Shown here in pieces: positions 16,159 through 24,470 of a stretch of DNA of 36,090 bases. Each line of letters starts with the position of its first letter. Within the stretch, counting starts at the first letter, position 1. This stretch comes from Thiobacillus sp. GTDB taxonomy: Bacteria; Pseudomonadota; Gammaproteobacteria; Burkholderiales; Thiobacillaceae. The DNA is taken from assembly GCA_024709165.1 (NCBI GenBank), contig JANJXF010000128.1, forward strand, positions 1 to 36,090, given 5' to 3'. A program made the translations under genes and the position numbers. The notes beneath the pieces were generated by a model. That model made no database searches. It was not told the origin of the DNA and saw only the letters and a list, made by a program, of their open reading frames with translations.

Positions 16159-19100
16159 ATGGGACTCTCGGGCCGCATCGCGCGCTTCTTCCTCACGTCC
16201 CAGCTGACGCCGCTGATCGCGCTGATCGCGGCCTTGCTGGGCCTGTTCGCCATCCTGATCACACCGCGCGAGGAAGAACCGCAGATCAACGTGACCATGG
16301 CCAACGTGTTCATTCCTTTCCCCGGCGCGTCGGCGAAGGACGTGGAAGCGCTGGTGGCGACGCCCGCCGAGCAGGTGCTCTCGCAGATCGCGGGCATCGA
16401 GCACATCTATTCCGTGTCGAAACCCGGCATGGCCGTGCTGACGGTGCAATACCTGGTGGGGCAGGACCGCACGCAGGCGCTGGTGCGCCTGTACGACACC
16501 GTGCAGGCGAACCGCGACTGGGTATCGCCCGAGCTCGGCGTCGGCGAGCCGATCATCAAGCCGCTCGGCATCGACGACGTGCCCATCGTCACCGCCACCC
16601 TGTGGACACGTGACGCGGCACGCGGCGCCTACGAGCTGGAACAGGTCGCACACGCCGCCGAAATCGAGCTGAAGCGCATCGCCGGCACGCGCGAAGTCAC
16701 CACCACCGGCGGTCCAGGACGCGCGGTGCGGGTGCTGATGGATCCCGACCGCATGGCGGCATTCGGCGTATCGGCCAAGGACATCCGCGACGCCCTGCAG
16801 GTGTCGAACGCGGCGCAGCCGTCAGGCACGCTGGTGTCGGACAACGCGGAAATTCTCGTCCAGACCGGCACCTTCCTCTCCGGCGTCGAGGACGTGAAGC
16901 AACTCGTCGTCGGCGTCGCCCAGGGCCGTCCGGTGTACATGAGCGACATTGCCAGTGTGGTCGGCGGTCCCGACCAGCCGCCACGCTACGTGTGGCACGG
17001 ACCTGGCGCCGGCGGTCCGGATGCCGCCGCGGTCGGACAGAGTTTCCCCGCGGTGACGCTCGCGGTGTCGAAGAAGCCGGGCGAAAACGCGGTCGACGTC
17101 GCAGAAAAAGTCATTGCGCGTATCGCCAGTCTGCATGGCAGCGTGATTCCGGACGGCGTGGAAGTCAGCGTCACCCGCAACTACGGCGCCACCGCCGACG
17201 ACAAGGCGCAGAAGCTGATCCAGAAGCTGATCTTCGCCACCGCCTCGGTGGTGCTGCTGGTGCTGTTCGCGCTCGGCCGCCGCGAGGCGCTCATCGTCGG
17301 CGCAGCGGTGCTGCTGACACTCGCCGCCACGCTGTTCGCCTCGTGGGCGTGGGGGTTCACCCTCAACCGGGTATCGCTGTTCGCCCTCATCTTCTCGATC
17401 GGCATCCTGGTCGACGACGCCATCGTGGTGGTCGAGAACATCCACCGCCGCATGGGACTCGACCACGACGGCATGGACGCGATCATTCCACGGGCGGTGG
17501 ACGAAGTGGGCGGTCCCACCATCCTCGCCACCTTCACCGTGATCGCCGCGCTCCTGCCGATGGCCTTCGTCACCGGCCTCATGGGCCCGTACATGAGCCC
17601 GATTCCGATCAACGCCTCGATCGGCATGCTGATTTCGCTTGCCATCGCCTTCATCGTCACGCCCTGGCTCGCGCTCAAGCTGATCAAGCAGGACGCGCAT
17701 GCCACAGAAGGCGGCAACACCAGGTTGCTCGATCTGTTCCACAAGCGCATGACGCCCTTCCTGCGCGGGGCGGCCGGCCGCGCTGCGCGCAACAGGCTGT
17801 GGTTCGGCATCGGCGCCGCCATTCTGCTGTCGGTGGCGCTGCCGATGGTGAAACTGGTCATCCTGAAAATGCTGCCCTTCGACAACAAGTCGGAATTCCA
17901 GGTCGTCGTCGACATGCCAGTCGGCACGCCGCTGGAAAGGACCGCGCAGGTACTCGCCGAGATGGGCGAGGCGCTCGCCGGCGTGCCCGAGATCACCGAT
18001 TACCAGGCGTACGCCGGCACCGCCGCGCCCATCAATTTCAACGGACTGGTGCGCCAGTATTACCTGCGCACCGGCCCCGAGGTCGGCGATCTGCAGGTCA
18101 ACCTCGTCGACAAGCACCACCGCGACCGCAAGAGCCACGACATCGCCCAGGCCGTGCGTCCGCTCGTCGAGGTCATCGCAAAGCGGCACGGCGCCGACGT
18201 CAAGGTAGTCGAAGTGCCACCCGGCCCGCCGGTGATCTCGCCCATCGTCGCCGAGATCTACGGCCCGGACTACGAGGCGCAGATGCAGGTGGCGAAAACG
18301 GTGCGTGGCGTGTTCGAAAAAACCGCAGGCATCGTCGCCATCGACGACACCGTCGAGGACGACGCCCAGCGCTTCGTGCTGCGCGTGCTGCAGAACAAGG
18401 CGGCGATGGCCGGCGTGGCGCAGAAGGACATCGTCGAGGCGATGAAGATGGGCCTGGACGGCGAGAACGTCACCCCCATCCATGGCAGCGGCGCCAAATA
18501 CGAGATCCCGGTACGCGTCGCGCTGCCGCCGGAGCGGCAGAACCGCATCGACGAGCTCCTCAAGCTGCCGGTACGCGGTGCGCAGGGTGCGCTGGTGCCG
18601 CTCTCCGAACTGGTCGAGGTGATGCCGAGCGCGCGCGAGAAAGCCATCTACCACAAAGATCTGCTGCCGGTGGTGTTCGTGCTCGGCGACACCGGCGGCG
18701 CACTCGATTCGCCGCTGTACGGGCTGTTCGCCATGCGCGGCGAACTCGATGGTCGGCCGCTCGAGCAGGGCGGCACGCTGGCCGAGTATTTCATCCGCCA
18801 GCCTGCCGACCCCTACGCCGGTTTCGCGCTCAAGTGGGATGGCGAGTGGCAGGTGACCTATGAAACCTTCCGCGACATGGGCATCGCCTATGCGGTCGGA
18901 CTGCTCCTCATTTACATCCTGGTGGTCGCGCAGTTCAAGAGCTATCTCACGCCGCTCATCATCATGGCGCCGATTCCGCTCACCATCATCGGCGTGATGC
19001 CAGGCCACGCCCTGCTGGGCGCGCAGTTCACCGCCACCTCGATGATCGGCATGATCGCGCTGGCCGGCATCATCGTGCGCAACTCGATCCTGCTGGTCGA

Positions 19101-19362
19101 TTTCGCCAACGAGCAGACCGCCGCCGGCATGGACTTCCAGGAAGCGGTGATCCAGGCCGGCGCTGCGCGCGCCAAGCCCATCGTGCTGACCGGACTGGCC
19201 GCCATGCTCGGTGCCTTCTTCATCCTGGATGACCCGATTTTTTCGGGCCTGGCCGTCTCGCTCATCTTCGGCATTCTGGTTTCCACCCTGCTCACCCTGG
19301 TGGTGATCCCGGTGCTCTATTACGCCGCCAACTACCGCAAACATCTGCCCGCAACTTCCTGA
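16159..19362 (+). CDS. RND efflux permease (inner-membrane pump)
   Basis: A 1067-residue RND-superfamily permease with the expected 12 transmembrane spans and two large periplasmic loops. Span 4 carries the paired aspartates of proton-driven pumps (GILVDDAIVVVENIHRR), and span 10 has GMIALAGIIVRNSILLVDFANEQ. The proton-relay acids argue for an active HAE1-like or related exporter rather than a SecDF-type protein. It is closest in style to the group encoded with a DUF2892 protein, which also follows here 10 bases after the stop. The substrate cannot be read from sequence; hydrophobic compounds or thiol/sulfur species are open options. The ribosome site is weak and coupling to the adaptor gene is likely. 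Confidence 0.93.
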   Translation: MGLSGRIARFFLTSQLTPLIALIAALLGLFAILITPREEEPQINVTMANVFIPFPGASAKDVEALVATPAEQVLSQIAGIEHIYSVSKPGMAVLTVQYLVGQDRTQALVRLYDTVQANRDWVSPELGVGEPIIKPLGIDDVPIVTATLWTRDAARGAYELEQVAHAAEIELKRIAGTREVTTTGGPGRAVRVLMDPDRMAAFGVSAKDIRDALQVSNAAQPSGTLVSDNAEILVQTGTFLSGVEDVKQLVVGVAQGRPVYMSDIASVVGGPDQPPRYVWHGPGAGGPDAAAVGQSFPAVTLAVSKKPGENAVDVAEKVIARIASLHGSVIPDGVEVSVTRNYGATADDKAQKLIQKLIFATASVVLLVLFALGRREALIVGAAVLLTLAATLFASWAWGFTLNRVSLFALIFSIGILVDDAIVVVENIHRRMGLDHDGMDAIIPRAVDEVGGPTILATFTVIAALLPMAFVTGLMGPYMSPIPINASIGMLISLAIAFIVTPWLALKLIKQDAHATEGGNTRLLDLFHKRMTPFLRGAAGRAARNRLWFGIGAAILLSVALPMVKLVILKMLPFDNKSEFQVVVDMPVGTPLERTAQVLAEMGEALAGVPEITDYQAYAGTAAPINFNGLVRQYYLRTGPEVGDLQVNLVDKHHRDRKSHDIAQAVRPLVEVIAKRHGADVKVVEVPPGPPVISPIVAEIYGPDYEAQMQVAKTVRGVFEKTAGIVAIDDTVEDDAQRFVLRVLQNKAAMAGVAQKDIVEAMKMGLDGENVTPIHGSGAKYEIPVRVALPPERQNRIDELLKLPVRGAQGALVPLSELVEVMPSAREKAIYHKDLLPVVFVLGDTGGALDSPLYGLFAMRGELDGRPLEQGGTLAEYFIRQPADPYAGFALKWDGEWQVTYETFRDMGIAYAVGLLLIYILVVAQFKSYLTPLIIMAPIPLTIIGVMPGHALLGAQFTATSMIGMIALAGIIVRNSILLVDFANEQTAAGMDFQEAVIQAGAARAKPIVLTGLAAMLGAFFILDDPIFSGLAVSLIFGILVSTLLTLVVIPVLYYAANYRKHLPATS

Positions 19363-19372
19363 GGAGTACTCC

Positions 19373-19591
19373 ATGACCGTCGAACGTATCGTCCGTATCG
19401 TTGCCGGATTCTTCATCCTGCTGTCCCTCGCACTGGCTCACGTCAACGGCAGCGCCGACATGACGCAGGCGTCCTGGCTGTGGTTCACCGCCTTCGTCGG
19501 CTTCAATCTGTTCCAGTCCGGCTTCACCCGTTTCTGCCCGATGGATTCGATGCTGAAGAAAGCCGGATTCAAGCAGGGCTGCGGCCTGTAA
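19373..19591 (+). CDS. DUF2892 small membrane protein
   Basis: A 72-residue protein with two membrane spans (about residues 8-24 and 34-51) and the C-terminal FTRFCPMDSMLKKAGFKQGCG typical of DUF2892 (the membrane part of YgaP). A GAGGAGT site lies just before the ATG. In many bacteria this domain is fused to or encoded beside a rhodanese and is under ArsR-type sulfide/persulfide control; here a rhodanese gene follows 4 bases later and an ArsR-like operator precedes the operon. A role in sulfur-species handling at the membrane is inference. Confidence 0.88.
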   Translation: MTVERIVRIVAGFFILLSLALAHVNGSADMTQASWLWFTAFVGFNLFQSGFTRFCPMDSMLKKAGFKQGCGL

Positions 19592-19595
19592 ACCC

Positions 19596-20012
19596 ATGGA
19601 CACGCAATTCCTGCAGAACAACTGGATGCTCGCCACGCTGGCGGCGGTGTCGGGCGGCTTGCTGGCGTGGTCCTTCATCGGTGGCCGCCTGTCGGGCGTG
19701 GAACAGGCCGACACGTTGAAGGCCACCCGCCTCTACAACGACGATGCGCTGGTGCTCGACGTGCGCGAGGACAACGAATACGCCGCCGGCCACATTCCAC
19801 GCGCGAAACACATCCCCGTCGGCAAGCTCGGCGGGCGGCTGGGCGAGCTCGACAAGTTCAGGGACAAACCCGTTCTCGTCACCTGCCGCAGCGGTCACCG
19901 CTCGGCACGCGCCTGCCGCATCCTGAAGAAGGCAGGCTTCGCCACAGTCTACAACCAGGCGGGCGGCATCCTCGCGTGGGAACGCGCGAACCTCCCCGTC
20001 ACCCAGAAATGA
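19596..20012 (+). CDS. Membrane-anchored rhodanese (YibN-like)
   Basis: A 138-residue protein with one N-terminal membrane helix (about 10-28) and a single rhodanese domain with the active-site loop CRSGHRS (Cys97) after LVLDVREDNEYAAGHIPRA. It should move sulfane sulfur between thiols. The order rhodanese-grxC-secB-gpsA matches yibN-grxC-secB-gpsA of enterobacteria, so it is the probable YibN counterpart. The ribosome site is weak and the gene begins 4 bases after the DUF2892 stop, so read-through from the efflux operon is likely. Confidence 0.88.
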   Translation: MDTQFLQNNWMLATLAAVSGGLLAWSFIGGRLSGVEQADTLKATRLYNDDALVLDVREDNEYAAGHIPRAKHIPVGKLGGRLGELDKFRDKPVLVTCRSGHRSARACRILKKAGFATVYNQAGGILAWERANLPVTQK

Positions 20013-20025
20013 GAAGGAAGCCTCG

Positions 20026-20286
20026 ATGGCCAAAGTCGTGATGTACTGCACCGCCGTGTGTCCCTACTGCGTCGCTGCCGAAAGGCTGCTGAAAAGCCGT
20101 GGCGTCACCGAAATCGACAAGATCCGCATCGACCTCGATCCGGCGAGGATGGACGAAATGGTCGAACGCTCCGGCGGTCGCCGCACCGTGCCGCAGGTGT
20201 TCATCGGCGACACCCACGTCGGCGGTTTCGACGACACCTCGGCACTCGACGCGGCCGGCGAACTGGTGCCGCTGCTGAACGCTTGA
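20026..20286 (+). CDS. grxC: Glutaredoxin 3
   Basis: An 86-residue dithiol glutaredoxin with the active site CPYC (Cys12, Cys15), the cis-Pro motif TVPQVFIG and the glutathione-binding GGFDDTSAL. It reduces protein and glutathione mixed disulfides using glutathione, which is made by the gshA-gshB genes in this same window. The start 13 bases after the rhodanese stop has a GAAGG-type site. Length and motifs match GrxC. Confidence 0.95.
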   Translation: MAKVVMYCTAVCPYCVAAERLLKSRGVTEIDKIRIDLDPARMDEMVERSGGRRTVPQVFIGDTHVGGFDDTSALDAAGELVPLLNA

Positions 20287-20310
20287 TTTCCGCAGGGATG
20301 ACGCCACCTT

Positions 20311-20331
20311 GAAGTGAACTGTGTTCACTTC
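20311..20331. promoter_or_regulatory. Perfect 21-base dyad upstream of trxC
   Basis: Arms GAAGTGAAC and GTTCACTTC (9 bases each) surround TGT. The dyad ends directly before the GGGGAA ribosome site of trxC. It could be a repressor operator or an mRNA hairpin that affects access to the ribosome site. It lacks a T-run, so a terminator for grxC is less likely. The regulator is not recognised. Confidence 0.65.
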
Positions 20332-20342
20332 GGGGAATCGCC

Positions 20343-20762
20343 ATGGAACTTGCCTGTCCGCACTGCCTTGCCATCAACCGGGTGCCCGACGCGCGCCTCG
20401 CCGACGGCCCCAAATGCGGCCAGTGCGGCACGCCGCTGTTGCCAGGACATCCCATCGAGCTGACGCAGGCGAGCTTCGACCGTTTCATCGCGAAAGCCGG
20501 CCTGCCCGTGCTGGTGGATTTCTGGGCCGACTGGTGCGGACCGTGCAAGATGATGGCGCCGGTATTCCAGCAGGTCGCCGCTGAACTCGCCACCCAGGTG
20601 CGTTTCGCCAAGGTCGATACCGAGGCGCACCCCCAGGTCTCGATGCGCCACCACATCCGCGGCATTCCCACGCTGATCCTGTTCCGGAACGGCGCCGAGG
20701 CCGCGCGCACGTCCGGTGCGGTGGATGCCTTCGCACTGAAACGCTGGCTGGCCGCACACTGA
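20343..20762 (+). CDS. trxC: Thioredoxin 2 (zinc-finger thioredoxin)
   Basis: A 139-residue TrxC: an N-terminal zinc ribbon (Cys5, Cys8, Cys25, Cys28: CPHC and CGQC) followed by a thioredoxin domain with WCGPC (Cys65, Cys68) and the cis-Pro segment GIPTLILF. It reduces cytoplasmic disulfides, usually under oxidative stress. It is inserted between grxC and secB, which are adjacent in enterobacteria. A palindrome sits just upstream, so it may have its own control. A GGGGA site precedes the ATG. Confidence 0.95.
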   Translation: MELACPHCLAINRVPDARLADGPKCGQCGTPLLPGHPIELTQASFDRFIAKAGLPVLVDFWADWCGPCKMMAPVFQQVAAELATQVRFAKVDTEAHPQVSMRHHIRGIPTLILFRNGAEAARTSGAVDAFALKRWLAAH

Positions 20763-20845
20763 CCCGGAGCATCGCGTGCCGGTGCCGTGTAAAATATACG
20801 GTTGACCGGGGCCGCGGCTCCATTTTTCCAATCCAGGGGGACACC

Positions 20846-21298
20846 ATGAGCGACGCCCAGCAGCAACCCGTATTCAACATCGAAAAACTCTACGTCAAGG
20901 ATCTTTCCGTCGAGGTGCCCGGCGCGCCCGAGTGTTTCCTCGAACGCGAAGCGCCGCAGATGGAAGTCAACATGTCGACCGCCAGCCGCGAACTCGGTGA
21001 CGACGTCTACCAGAACAGCCTCACCGTCACCGTCACCGCCAAGCACGGCGACAAGACCCTGTTCCTGGTCGAATGCACCCAGGCCGGCATCTTCCGCATC
21101 CAGAACATCCCCCAGGAGCAGATGCCGATGGTGCTCAACATCGGCTGCCCCAACATCGTCTTCCCCTATCTGCGCGAAACCGTGTCCGACGTGATCATCC
21201 GCGCCGGTTTCCCGCCGCTGCTTCTGAACCCGGTGAACTTCGAGGCCCTGTTCCTGCAACAGCAGCAGCAACAGCAGGCGGGCGCGCAGACGCACTGA
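20846..21298 (+). CDS. secB: Protein-export chaperone SecB
   Basis: A 150-residue SecB that holds precursor proteins unfolded and hands them to SecA. The family signatures are [32 protein letters not shown] and a C-terminal [16 protein letters not shown], which contacts SecA. The tail is a run of seven glutamines from a CAG/CAA repeat. A GGGGGA site precedes the ATG. The 83-base gap after trxC contains TAAAAT (20790-20795), a possible -10. Confidence 0.97.
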   Translation: MSDAQQQPVFNIEKLYVKDLSVEVPGAPECFLEREAPQMEVNMSTASRELGDDVYQNSLTVTVTAKHGDKTLFLVECTQAGIFRIQNIPQEQMPMVLNIGCPNIVFPYLRETVSDVIIRAGFPPLLLNPVNFEALFLQQQQQQQAGAQTH

Positions 21299-21312
21299 GT
21301 CCGAAGATCGCG

Positions 21313-21759
21313 GTGGCCGCGCTCATTCGCTTTCTCGCCGCCAGCGCCCTGCTGCTTGCCGCCGGCGCAGCGCACGCGCTGGACTACCGCACCACCAACC
21401 GCCCGGCCGTGCTCTACGACGCGCCGTCGACCGCCGCCGCCAAGGTGGCTGTCGCCGGCAGCGGCCTGCCGCTGGAAGTCGTGGTCGAGACCGAGGGCTG
21501 GACCAAGGTGCGCGACCACGGCGGCCGTCTCACCTGGATCGAACAGTCCGCCTTCGGCACCGTCCGCAACGTCATGGTCAAGGCCGAAGCCGCGAGTGTG
21601 CGCAAACAGCCGCGTCCCGATGCCGAAGTGGCCTTCCTCGCCGCGCGCGGCGTGCTGCTGGAAATCAGCGGCGATGCCGATGGCTTTGGCTGGCTGCCTG
21701 TGAAACACGCCAACGGCCTGACCGGCTGGCTGCCGCTGTTCGAGGTGTGGGGGCGATGA
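21313..21759 (+). CDS. Secreted SH3-like domain protein
   Basis: A 148-residue protein with a signal peptide ([19 protein letters not shown]) and two bacterial SH3-type repeats (about 25-80 and 85-148; compare [17 protein letters not shown] with [16 protein letters not shown]). Such domains bind cell-wall or protein ligands in the periplasm; the function here is unknown. The start is probably the GTG at 21313, 14 bases after the secB stop. No ATG is available near it. The stop overlaps the gpsA start (ATGA), so it is in the secB-gpsA operon. Confidence 0.85.
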   Translation: MAALIRFLAASALLLAAGAAHALDYRTTNRPAVLYDAPSTAAAKVAVAGSGLPLEVVVETEGWTKVRDHGGRLTWIEQSAFGTVRNVMVKAEAASVRKQPRPDAEVAFLAARGVLLEISGDADGFGWLPVKHANGLTGWLPLFEVWGR

Positions 21760-22742
21760 AACTCGCCGTACTCGGCGCCGGCGCCTGGGGCACCGCACTC
21801 GCGGCGGTCTGGGCGCCTCATCGTTCCGTCACCCTGTGGGCGCGCGATGCCGCCGCAGTTGCAGCGATGCGCGGCACCCGCACCAATGCGCGCTACCTGC
21901 CCGGCTGCCCGCTGCCTGCCGCGCTCGCATTCACCGCCGACCTCGATGCCGCGCTCGACGCAGCGGATCTGGTCGTCACCGCCGTCCCCAGCGGTGGCCT
22001 GCGCCCCACCCTCGCCGCACTCGCACGGCGGGCCACGCTGCCGCCGCTCGTCTGGGTGAACAAGGGTTTCGAACCCGGCAGCCGCAAACTGCCGCACCAG
22101 CTCGTCGCCGAACTGCTGCCCGGTCACGCCGACACCGGCGTGCTGTCCGGCCCCAGCTTCGCCCAGGAAGTCGCGCACGGCTGTCCCACCGCGCTCACCC
22201 TCGCCTCGCAGGATGCCGCACTGGCGCGCCGCCTCGCCGAAGCGCTGTCCAACCAGCGCCTGCGCATCTATGCCCACGACGACGTCATCGGCGTCGAACT
22301 CGGCGGCGCGCTGAAGAACGTCATGGCGATCGCCGCCGGCATCTGCGACGGTCTGGCGCTGGGCCACAACGCGCGCGCCGCGCTCATCACGCGCGGGCTT
22401 GCCGAGATGACCCGTCTCGGCGTCAGGCTTGGCGGCCACTTCGAAACCTTCATGGGCCTGTCCGGCCTCGGCGACCTCGTCCTCACCACCACCGGCGACC
22501 TCTCGCGCAACCGCCAGGTCGGCCTGCGCCTCGCCCGCGGCCAATCGCTCGATGCCATCCTCGCCGAACTCGGCCACGTCGCCGAAGGCGTCACCACCGC
22601 ACGCGAAGTCACGGCGCTCGCCGGCGACATCGGCGTCGACATGCCCATCACCCGCGCAGTCTGTCAGGTGCTGTTCGAGAGCCTTTCGCCCGCCCAGGCG
22701 GTCGATGGCCTGCTGAACCGCGACATCAAGGCCGAGTTCTGA
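21756..22742 (+). CDS. gpsA: Glycerol-3-phosphate dehydrogenase [NAD(P)+]
   Basis: A 328-residue GpsA that reduces dihydroxyacetone phosphate to sn-glycerol-3-phosphate for phospholipid synthesis. The Rossmann motif is [13 protein letters not shown] at the N terminus; other landmarks are [21 protein letters not shown], the catalytic-lysine region [16 protein letters not shown], and the C-terminal [11 protein letters not shown]. The ATG at 21756 overlaps the upstream stop; three more in-frame residues upstream (ATG at 21747) are not needed. Last gene of the block. Confidence 0.96.
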   Translation: MKLAVLGAGAWGTALAAVWAPHRSVTLWARDAAAVAAMRGTRTNARYLPGCPLPAALAFTADLDAALDAADLVVTAVPSGGLRPTLAALARRATLPPLVWVNKGFEPGSRKLPHQLVAELLPGHADTGVLSGPSFAQEVAHGCPTALTLASQDAALARRLAEALSNQRLRIYAHDDVIGVELGGALKNVMAIAAGICDGLALGHNARAALITRGLAEMTRLGVRLGGHFETFMGLSGLGDLVLTTTGDLSRNRQVGLRLARGQSLDAILAELGHVAEGVTTAREVTALAGDIGVDMPITRAVCQVLFESLSPAQAVDGLLNRDIKAEF

Positions 22743-22917
22743 GGAGAATTCGAGGGGGATCGCCCTTCCCGCCCGCACGCCCCAGGAACAAGGTCACCGG
22801 CCTTGATCTGGCCGAAAAGAACTCGCAATTCCTTGGTTTCATCAAGCACCAGGCCACCGTGCCCCCTGCGCCTTCGTGCCAGCAAGCTTGCTTTCCCGTC
22901 ACGCTGGTGTTAAGTTG

Positions 22918-22940
22918 AATATGTATTTCTAATTCATGTT
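22918..22940. promoter_or_regulatory. NsrR-type operator upstream of the NO-stress genes
   Basis: The core ATGTATTTCTAATTCAT (22921-22937) resembles the NsrR operator, two AAGATGYATTT-like arms around a central base. Over the 22 defined positions of the full 23-base site I count 18 matches. It lies just before the coding region of three genes of the kinds NsrR controls. It also covers an in-frame ATG at 22936, favouring the start at 22954. The rest of the 211-base gap after gpsA shows no gene. Confidence 0.65.
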
Positions 22941-22953
22941 CATGGAAGCCCAG

Positions 22954-23274
22954 ATGTCCTTCCCGCCAGCCGTCACCGAGGACGCCGTGCGCGCCGCGCT
23001 GCAACGCGTCATCGACCCGGAGGTCGGGATGAACATCGTCGATCTCGGGCTGGTGTACGGCGTGGCGGTCACGCCGGACACGGTTCGCGTCGACCTCACC
23101 ATGACCACACCGGCCTGTCCGATGGGAGAAATGATTTTCGACGATGCGCATGAGGCATTGGCCGCACTGGTGCCGGCGAACGTCAACATCGACCTCGCGC
23201 TGGTGTGGGATCCGCCATGGAGCCCGGACAGGATGAGCCCACACGCGCGGGAGCGTTTCGGATGGCACATCTGA
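22954..23274 (+). CDS. DUF59/MIP18-family Fe-S assembly protein
   Basis: A 106-residue protein of the DUF59 (SufT/PaaD/MIP18) family: VIDPEVGMNIVDLGLVYGV near the N terminus, the conserved cysteine in TTPACPMGEM, and a C-terminal WDPPWSPDRMSPHARERFG. These proteins help mature iron-sulfur proteins. The ATG at 22954 has a GGAAG site 5 bases upstream. ATGs at 22936 and 22942 are in frame but overlap or touch the NsrR-like site. First gene of the probable NO-response operon, consistent with repair of NO-damaged clusters. Confidence 0.87.
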   Translation: MSFPPAVTEDAVRAALQRVIDPEVGMNIVDLGLVYGVAVTPDTVRVDLTMTTPACPMGEMIFDDAHEALAALVPANVNIDLALVWDPPWSPDRMSPHARERFGWHI

Positions 23275-23283
23275 TCGTCAACA

Positions 23284-23305
23284 CCGCAGCCGTCGATGGC
23301 TGCGG
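23284..23305 (+). other. Intra-operon hairpin
   Basis: A perfect stem with 8-base arms CCGCAGCC and GGCTGCGG around GTCGAT, between the DUF59 gene and the membrane protein gene. No T-run follows. It may tune relative expression or mRNA stability. Confidence 0.55.
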
Positions 23306-23327
23306 CGGCCGCTGAACCGGGCACGAC

Positions 23328-24470
23328 GTGCGCCCCGGCGACCTCGGCGTCCCCTTCCGCCTGCCGCTTTTGATACTCGGATTTGCCGCACTGGTCTCCG
23401 GGGTGCTGGCGGGTCTCGCGCGTCTCGGCTGGAACGCGCCCCTGCCCGGCCCGCAACTGCTTCTGCTGCATGGCCCGCTCATGGTCTCGGGTTTTCTCGG
23501 CACGGTCATCGGCCTCGAACGGGCCGTGGCCATGGGCCGCCGCTGGGCTTACGCCGGTCCGCTTTTCAGCGGGCTGGGTGGTGTTTTGCTGCTGGCCGGC
23601 CTGCCGCCTGCCATGGGAGCGTCGGCCATGGCACTGGGCAGCGGCGTGCTCCTCGTCGCAACCACGCAGCTGCTGCTGCGCCAGCGCACCCTGTTCCTCG
23701 CCACCATGGCGCTCGGCGCACTCAGCTGGGCGGCCGGCAACCTGCTGTGGCTCGCCGGCACGCCGGTCCCGGGGGTGGTCGCGCTGTGGATCAACTTCCT
23801 GGTACTGACCATCGCCGGAGAACGTCTCGAGCTCTCACGCTTCCTGCCGCCGTCCGCCGGCGCAAGGCGGGTGTTCGCGGCCATCCTGGTGGCGCTGCTG
23901 GCTGGCGGCGCCTTCGGCGCCACACGCCCGGGCATGGCGCTGTACGGCGCCGGGCTCTTCGCTCTGGCACTCTGGCTGCTGCGCCAGGACATCGCCCGGC
24001 GCACGGTGCGCGAACGGGGGCTCACGCGCTATATCGCCGTCTGCCTGCTCTCCGGCTACGCCTGGCTTGCCATCGGCAGCCTGATCCTGCTGACACGCGG
24101 CGAGTTCGCCGGTGCCGCCTACGACGCCGCGCTGCACGCCATCCTGCTCGGCTTCGTGTTCTCCATGGTGTTCGGCCACGCACCGGTGATCTTTCCCTCG
24201 GTGGTGCGCGTGAAAATGCCTTATCACTGGAGTTTCTACCTGCCCCTGCTGGTGTTGCACGCTTCGCTGCTGCTGCGGCTCGCCGGCGATGGGTTGGCGG
24301 TGCCGGCCTTGCGCAGCCATGGCGGCTTGCTCAACGCCGCCGCCATCATCCTGTTCATCCTCGGCAGTGTCGGCAGCGTGCTCCGCGGCCTGAACGCCGC
24401 GCCGCGACCTGCACCGGCCAAGCCGCGCGAAACGCATATCGCCGGGGACGAATCCGATCGTCCCGCATGA
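23328..24470 (+). CDS. NnrS-like polytopic membrane protein
   Basis: A 380-residue protein with about twelve membrane spans. Two histidine-containing segments, LLHGPLMVSGFLGTVIG (about residues 46-62) and ALHAILLGFVFSMVFGHAP (about 265-285), resemble the pattern of the NnrS family, haem- and copper-associated membrane proteins that relieve NO stress. Overall similarity to NnrS is a judgement by eye, and it may be a distinct related family. The start is a GTG at 23328 with a weak ribosome site, 53 bases after the DUF59 gene. The stop overlaps the hemerythrin start (ATGA). The polar C-terminal tail (about 365-380) is cytoplasmic or disordered. Confidence 0.68.
   Translation: MRPGDLGVPFRLPLLILGFAALVSGVLAGLARLGWNAPLPGPQLLLLHGPLMVSGFLGTVIGLERAVAMGRRWAYAGPLFSGLGGVLLLAGLPPAMGASAMALGSGVLLVATTQLLLRQRTLFLATMALGALSWAAGNLLWLAGTPVPGVVALWINFLVLTIAGERLELSRFLPPSAGARRVFAAILVALLAGGAFGATRPGMALYGAGLFALALWLLRQDIARRTVRERGLTRYIAVCLLSGYAWLAIGSLILLTRGEFAGAAYDAALHAILLGFVFSMVFGHAPVIFPSVVRVKMPYHWSFYLPLLVLHASLLLRLAGDGLAVPALRSHGGLLNAAAIILFILGSVGSVLRGLNAAPRPAPAKPRETHIAGDESDRPA

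Noticed and set aside
16822-19416. 864-codon minus-strand open frame opposite the RND permease
   Set aside because: Antisense to a clear RND pump; its sequence is a His/Asp/Glu/Arg-rich string without domains.
22800-22857. Imperfect repeat with CTTGAT and ATCAAG segments downstream of gpsA
   Set aside because: The arms align only over short pieces, and the TTGAT-type half sites do not form an FNR box with proper spacing.
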